A stretch of 64,000 bases of DNA from W0P28-013 sp963621145 (GTDB taxonomy: Bacteria > Bacteroidota > Bacteroidia > Bacteroidales > Paludibacteraceae): contig CAVFDI010000001.1 of the NCBI GenBank assembly GCA_963621145.1, positions 62,001-126,000 of the forward strand, written 5' to 3'. Positions 60,305 to 64,000 of the stretch are shown here, one piece after another (position 1 is the first letter of the stretch; each line of letters begins with the position of its first letter). The notes under the pieces are model-generated. The model was not told the origin of the DNA. It searched no databases and saw only the letters and a list, made by a program, of their open reading frames with translations. Position numbers and translations under genes: made by a program.

Positions 60305-60982
60305 ATGCTCAAAAATCGACATAGATTGTTAGTTTGTGTGCTTCTCTGCTCGGCTCTCACGACCATGGCGCAGCGCAATCCCGACCTTGTGAAATACTAT
60401 CTGGAGTTCGGGTTGAATGGCGGCAGCGCGTTCTATTTGGGCGACCTGAACACAAAACCGTTTGCAAACCTTGGTGCTTCGTTTGGCGCGTTTGGTAAAT
60501 ACAAATTTACGGGTCATCACGAATTGGGCATGGAGGTGCGTGGCGGTTGGTCGGGCATAGAAAAGGTCGATGGGCAGCAGCGCAACACCGATTTTGTAGA
60601 TGTGAGCGTGCTTTACACCTTCAACTTTTGGAACTATGGCGCGCGACGCTACGAAGAGAATGCTTCGATAGTTACGCCGTATGTTTTTCTGGGCGTTGGG
60701 GCGACCATCTACGATCTCGAGCATACGAAAGTGTGTCCTGCTTTTCCGTTTGGACTCGGCGTGAAAGTGAAACTCGGTCGTCGCTGGAACATTGGCGCTG
60801 CGTGGACAATGCACAAACTTTTCACCGATAATTTCGATGGCGTGGACGACCCCTATCGGCTGAACAAAGGCATTTTTAGCAATCGCGATTGGCTATCGAC
60901 ATTTGGACTGTGCCTCTCGTGCGACTTTTTGCAAATATGTGCTCCGTGCCGCAAAATTGAGAAGATAAAATCGAAAAGATAA
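60305..60982 (+). CDS. DUF6089 family outer-membrane barrel protein
   Basis: The 225-residue protein has a signal peptide (about 1-20, ending TTMAQ) and a small barrel body: YYLEFGLNGGSAFYLGDLN, FGAFGKYKFTGHHELGMEV, TPYVFLGVGATIYDLE and GVKVKLGRRWNIGAAWTMHK. The Y-LGDLN motif and the FSNRDWLSTFGL near the end are those of DUF6089 proteins, whose genes stand before uppS and bamA in many Bacteroidales. The function is unknown but the conserved linkage suggests the outer membrane or its assembly. The last codons and stop lie in a heptad array. Confidence 0.85.
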   Translation: MLKNRHRLLVCVLLCSALTTMAQRNPDLVKYYLEFGLNGGSAFYLGDLNTKPFANLGASFGAFGKYKFTGHHELGMEVRGGWSGIEKVDGQQRNTDFVDVSVLYTFNFWNYGARRYEENASIVTPYVFLGVGATIYDLEHTKVCPAFPFGLGVKVKLGRRWNIGAAWTMHKLFTDNFDGVDDPYRLNKGIFSNRDWLSTFGLCLSCDFLQICAPCRKIEKIKSKR

Positions 60983-60991
60983 AATCGAAAA
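60964..60991. repeat. Heptad array (GATAAAA/TCGAAAA) overlapping a stop codon
   Basis: Units GATAAAA, TCGAAAA, GATAAAA, TCGAAAA. The stop codon of the DUF6089 gene (60980-60982) is inside, so the array encodes its Lys/Ser/Arg C-terminal tail. Confidence 0.8.
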
Positions 60992-60994
60992 AAT

Positions 60995-61024
60995 ATAAAA
61001 GCGTAGAATTTTTAGAACCTACCT
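60995..61024 (+). repeat. Third copy of the TAGAATTTTTAGAA repeat
   Basis: Matches 56213-56242 except for one base. It lies directly after the heptad array and 16 nt before the uppS start. Confidence 0.75.
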
Positions 61025-61040
61025 AAAACTGAATCCCACC

Positions 61041-61793
61041 GTGGAATCGTATAAAAATCAAATCGACATAGAAAAACTGCCTGCGCACATAGCCATAATA
61101 ATGGACGGTAACGGGCGTTGGGCCAAGGAGCGTGGTCTGAGCCGATTGGTGGGGCACCAAAATGGTGTGGAGTCGGTGCGCAAAGTTACCGAAGCCGCTA
61201 CCGAAATTGGCATAAAATATCTGACGCTCTACACTTTCAGCACCGAAAACTGGAACCGTCCGCAAGCCGAAGTGGACGCACTGATGGAACTTTTGGTGGA
61301 AAATATAGTGAAAGAGACGCCCACTTTCCACAAAAATAATGTGCGCCTCGAAGCCATTGGCGACCTCGAACGCATGCCCGCCAATGTGCTGGCGCGATTG
61401 CGTGCTTGCATTGCCGAAACCTCGGTGAATACTGGACTGACGCTGGTTTTGGCGCTCAGCTATTCGTCGCGCTGGGAACTGACCGACGCCATGCGCAAAA
61501 TTGCCAAAAAAGTGGCAGCAGGCGAAATTTCTGCCGATGAAATAACGGAAGAGACCGTGTCGCGGCACTTAACCACGGCCGCCATTCCCGATCCCGATCT
61601 GCTCATTCGCACTAGCGGCGAAGTGAGAATAAGCAACTTCTTGCTGTGGCAAATTGCTTACAGCGAACTCTATTTCACGCCAACGCACTGGCCCGATTTT
61701 CGCGAAGAGGAGCTCTACAAAGCCATTGTGGACTATCAACATCGCGAACGCCGTTTTGGCAAGACTAGCGAACAATTGGCAAACGACAAATGA
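61041..61793 (+). CDS. uppS: Isoprenyl transferase (undecaprenyl diphosphate synthase)
   Basis: The 250-residue cis-prenyltransferase has [15 protein letters not shown] (catalytic Asp22), the [11 protein letters not shown] motif, and the C-terminal [20 protein letters not shown] and HWPDF segments. It makes the C55 carrier lipid for peptidoglycan and other glycans. The start is GTG 61041; no ATG is available at the normal N-terminus. It overlaps bamA by 4 nt. A dispersed-repeat copy lies just before the start codon. Confidence 0.95.
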   Translation: MESYKNQIDIEKLPAHIAIIMDGNGRWAKERGLSRLVGHQNGVESVRKVTEAATEIGIKYLTLYTFSTENWNRPQAEVDALMELLVENIVKETPTFHKNNVRLEAIGDLERMPANVLARLRACIAETSVNTGLTLVLALSYSSRWELTDAMRKIAKKVAAGEISADEITEETVSRHLTTAAIPDPDLLIRTSGEVRISNFLLWQIAYSELYFTPTHWPDFREEELYKAIVDYQHRERRFGKTSEQLANDK

Positions 61794-64000
61794 TGCGCAA
61801 AAAAGCGACAAAATACGGAATTTTTCTGCTTGCAGTGGCATTTGGCTCGCTGCCCGTGGCGGCACAGACCGCGGTTGACAGCACGCTGGCTGCTCAGCCC
61901 GACACGCTTTTTGCCATTCAAGCCGACTCTATTGCCGACGATTCGCTGGCATCGCTTCCGCTGGCCGCCAAACCTGTGGTAGATTACAGCATGACTGCGC
62001 AAGAGTACACCATTGCCGACATTCGCGTGACTGGCACCGACACCTACGAGGATTTTGTGATTATTGGTTTTTCGGGCTTGACAAAAGGTCAGAAAATAAA
62101 AGTGCCTGGCAACGAAATAAGCAGTGCCGTGAAACGCTTTTGGAAACAAGGCTATTTCTCGGATGTGAAAATTCTTGCCGACAAAATCGAAGGCGATAAA
62201 ATCTGGCTCGAAATTGCGCTGAAACAGCGTCCGCGCATTTCGCAAGTGAATTACTACGGACTGAAAAAATCGGAAGAGGAAGATGTTGCGCCCAAAGTGG
62301 AACTCAGTCGCGGCAGCCAAATTACACCCGACCTTATCGATCGTGCCAAAATAGCCATTCAGAAAGCCATGGCCGCCAAAGGTTACCACAATGCCGCCGT
62401 GGTGATTTATCAGAAGCCCGATCCTGCACAGCCGGGCTCGGTTATTTTGGATATCAATGTCGATAAAAAATCGAAAGTGAGAGTTCACGAAATCTATGTC
62501 GAAGGCAACAAAGCGCTGTCGCTCAACAAGATAGATTTGGCGATGAAGAAGACCAATCGCCCGAAAAACATTCTCACGCTTTTCCGAAGCAAAAAATTCA
62601 TCGCTTCCGAATTTGAAAACGATAAAAAATTGCTCATCGAAAAATACAACGAAATTGGCTATCGCGATGCGGTGATAACCTACGACAGCGTGGGCAAATA
62701 CGACGAAAATCATGTAGACGTGTACCTCACCATCGACGAGGGTAAAAAATACTATTTTCGCAATATCACTTGGGCAGGAAACACTGTCTATCCGAGCGAA
62801 TATCTGAGCCGTGTGCTGGGCATTCATCGTGGCGATGTGTACAATTTGAAGCAACTGAACAAACGCTTGAGCGAAGACGACGATGCCGTGTCGAAACTCT
62901 ATCAGGACAATGGCTACCTGTTTTTCAACCTCGACCCTGTGGAGATAAACATCGAAGGCGACAGCATCGACTACGAAATGCGCATCTACGAGGGCAAACA
63001 AGCCACCATCAACAACATCACAATCAAGGGCAACACGCGGCTCTACGAGCATGTCATTCGTCGTGAATTGCGCATTAAGCCTGGCAATCTCTACAGTCAG
63101 TCCGACCTTGTGCGTACGCTGCGCGAATTGGCACAAATGAAGCAGTTCGACGAAGAAAAACTTTTCTCGGGCATCGATATTCAGCCAAATCCTGAAGATG
63201 GCACGGTAGATATAGGATTAAATCTCGAAACAAAATCGAGCGACCAAATCGAATTTTCGGCTGGCTACGGACAGTCGGGCGTGGTGCTGTCGCTGTCGCT
63301 CAAATTCACCAACTTTGCCATTCAAAACCTTTTCAAAAAGGAGATGTACCGCATTTTGCCACAAGGCGAAGGTCAAACCCTAAGTCTGCGTGCGCAAACC
63401 AACGGCATTTATTACCAAAACTATGGCATCTCGTTCTACGAACCGTGGCTCGGCGGCAAACGACCAAATTCGCTCTCGGTGAGCGTCTATTACTCCATTC
63501 AAACGGGCTACAGCAAACGTTTTGCGCAAAACTATAGCAACTACATCAACAACTATTACAACAACAACTACGGCTACAACTACGGCTCGAGTTATTACAA
63601 CAATTACTACTCTGGCGCATCGGAATACGACCGCAATGTGTATCTGCGCACATTGGGCATTTCGGTGGGCATTGGCACGCGTCTGAACTGGCCCGACGAC
63701 TATTTCAGCCTCTACACCGAACTGTCGTATCAACGCTATCACCTGAAAGATTGGTCGTATTCGTACCTGTTTGCGGGTCTTACCAATGCCGTGTCGAACA
63801 ACTTGGCAATTGGCATCACATGGTCGCGCAACTCCATTTTTAACCCGATTTACACGCGCCGTGGCTCGTCGTTTGCGCTGTCGGTGAAAGCTACTTTCCC
63901 GTACTCGTTGGTCGATGGCAAAGACTACAGCACCGTGCCGCTCGAGGAGCAGGTAAAATTGCTCGAATATCACAAATGGAAATTTACCGCCAAGATGTTT
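61790..64000 (+). CDS. bamA: Outer-membrane assembly factor BamA (3' end beyond the window)
   Basis: The frame is open to the window's last base, giving 737 residues. There is a signal peptide (about 1-25), an extra linker to about 70, then POTRA repeats from about 75 to 480 ([82 protein letters not shown]), giving the five usual domains, and the beginning of the Omp85 barrel. BamA inserts barrel proteins in the outer membrane. An Asn/Tyr-rich stretch near 580-620 is probably a surface loop. The start overlaps the uppS stop (ATGA); ATG 61793 is the alternative. Confidence 0.96.
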   Translation, partial: MMRKKATKYGIFLLAVAFGSLPVAAQTAVDSTLAAQPDTLFAIQADSIADDSLASLPLAAKPVVDYSMTAQEYTIADIRVTGTDTYEDFVIIGFSGLTKGQKIKVPGNEISSAVKRFWKQGYFSDVKILADKIEGDKIWLEIALKQRPRISQVNYYGLKKSEEEDVAPKVELSRGSQITPDLIDRAKIAIQKAMAAKGYHNAAVVIYQKPDPAQPGSVILDINVDKKSKVRVHEIYVEGNKALSLNKIDLAMKKTNRPKNILTLFRSKKFIASEFENDKKLLIEKYNEIGYRDAVITYDSVGKYDENHVDVYLTIDEGKKYYFRNITWAGNTVYPSEYLSRVLGIHRGDVYNLKQLNKRLSEDDDAVSKLYQDNGYLFFNLDPVEINIEGDSIDYEMRIYEGKQATINNITIKGNTRLYEHVIRRELRIKPGNLYSQSDLVRTLRELAQMKQFDEEKLFSGIDIQPNPEDGTVDIGLNLETKSSDQIEFSAGYGQSGVVLSLSLKFTNFAIQNLFKKEMYRILPQGEGQTLSLRAQTNGIYYQNYGISFYEPWLGGKRPNSLSVSVYYSIQTGYSKRFAQNYSNYINNYYNNNYGYNYGSSYYNNYYSGASEYDRNVYLRTLGISVGIGTRLNWPDDYFSLYTELSYQRYHLKDWSYSYLFAGLTNAVSNNLAIGITWSRNSIFNPIYTRRGSSFALSVKATFPYSLVDGKDYSTVPLEEQVKLLEYHKWKFTAKMF

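Noticed and set aside
61736..63136. 466-codon minus-strand frame opposite bamA
   Set aside because: bamA has POTRA domains and continues past the frame; the antisense translation is compositionally odd and begins within POTRA-coding sequence.

Overview
The window looks like a chromosome fragment of a Bacteroidota bacterium, probably order Bacteroidales. Evidence: two proteins end in type IX secretion (T9SS) C-terminal sorting domains; there is a TonB-dependent receptor, lipobox lipoproteins, DUF4294 and DUF6089 family proteins and BamA; and many genes are preceded by the Bacteroidota promoter form TTTG, 19-20 nt, TAnnTTTG. A run of 50 Ns (6902-6951) marks a scaffold join, so this is a draft, possibly metagenomic, assembly. 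The genus cannot be told from the sequence.

Layout. 1-1.3 kb is accessory: a PIN-domain toxin-antitoxin pair bracketed by two identical 32-bp repeats, then an internally deleted maltose-acetyltransferase pseudogene. 1.4-10.4 kb (+): DUF2975 membrane protein with a small HTH regulator, a periplasmic M16 peptidase, ndk, an M23/LysM murein hydrolase, dihydrolipoyl dehydrogenase and a BtuB-like TonB receptor. 10.4-19.5 kb (-): glycosyltransferase, ComF, diacylglycerol kinase, an unknown secreted protein, RecG, polyprenyl synthase and UvrB. 19.9-41.6 kb (+) is one 21.7-kb gene for a 7,223-residue surface protein of about 85 Ig-like modules ending in a T9SS sorting domain, followed 26 nt later by an outer-membrane barrel gene. 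42.5-49.4 kb (-): a truncated fragment, a lipoprotein, a helix-hairpin-helix/beta-barrel protein overlapping a PorV-like barrel gene, an HD protein and a T9SS-type secreted nuclease. 49.4-53.1 kb (+): smpB, tRNA-Thr(CGT), a gene broken by one stop codon, a DUF4143 ATPase between two 49-bp direct repeats, and gluQ starting with TTG just after the second repeat. 53.2-57.7 kb (-): lipoprotein, ribF, DUF4294 gene, rimM and lgt. 57.9-64 kb (+): acpP-fabF, rnhB, then DUF6089-uppS-bamA, with bamA running off the end.

Themes. The largest cluster of related functions is the cell surface: the giant secreted adhesin and its possible barrel partner, a secreted nuclease, an HhH-bearing outer-membrane barrel, the lipoprotein maturation enzyme Lgt and the barrel assembly factor BamA. 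The mobile theme is two small gene cassettes, each lying between near-perfect direct repeats. A third theme is a class of degenerate 7-bp-period (sometimes 8-bp) arrays at ten gene borders, several of which contain the start or stop codon of the adjoining gene.
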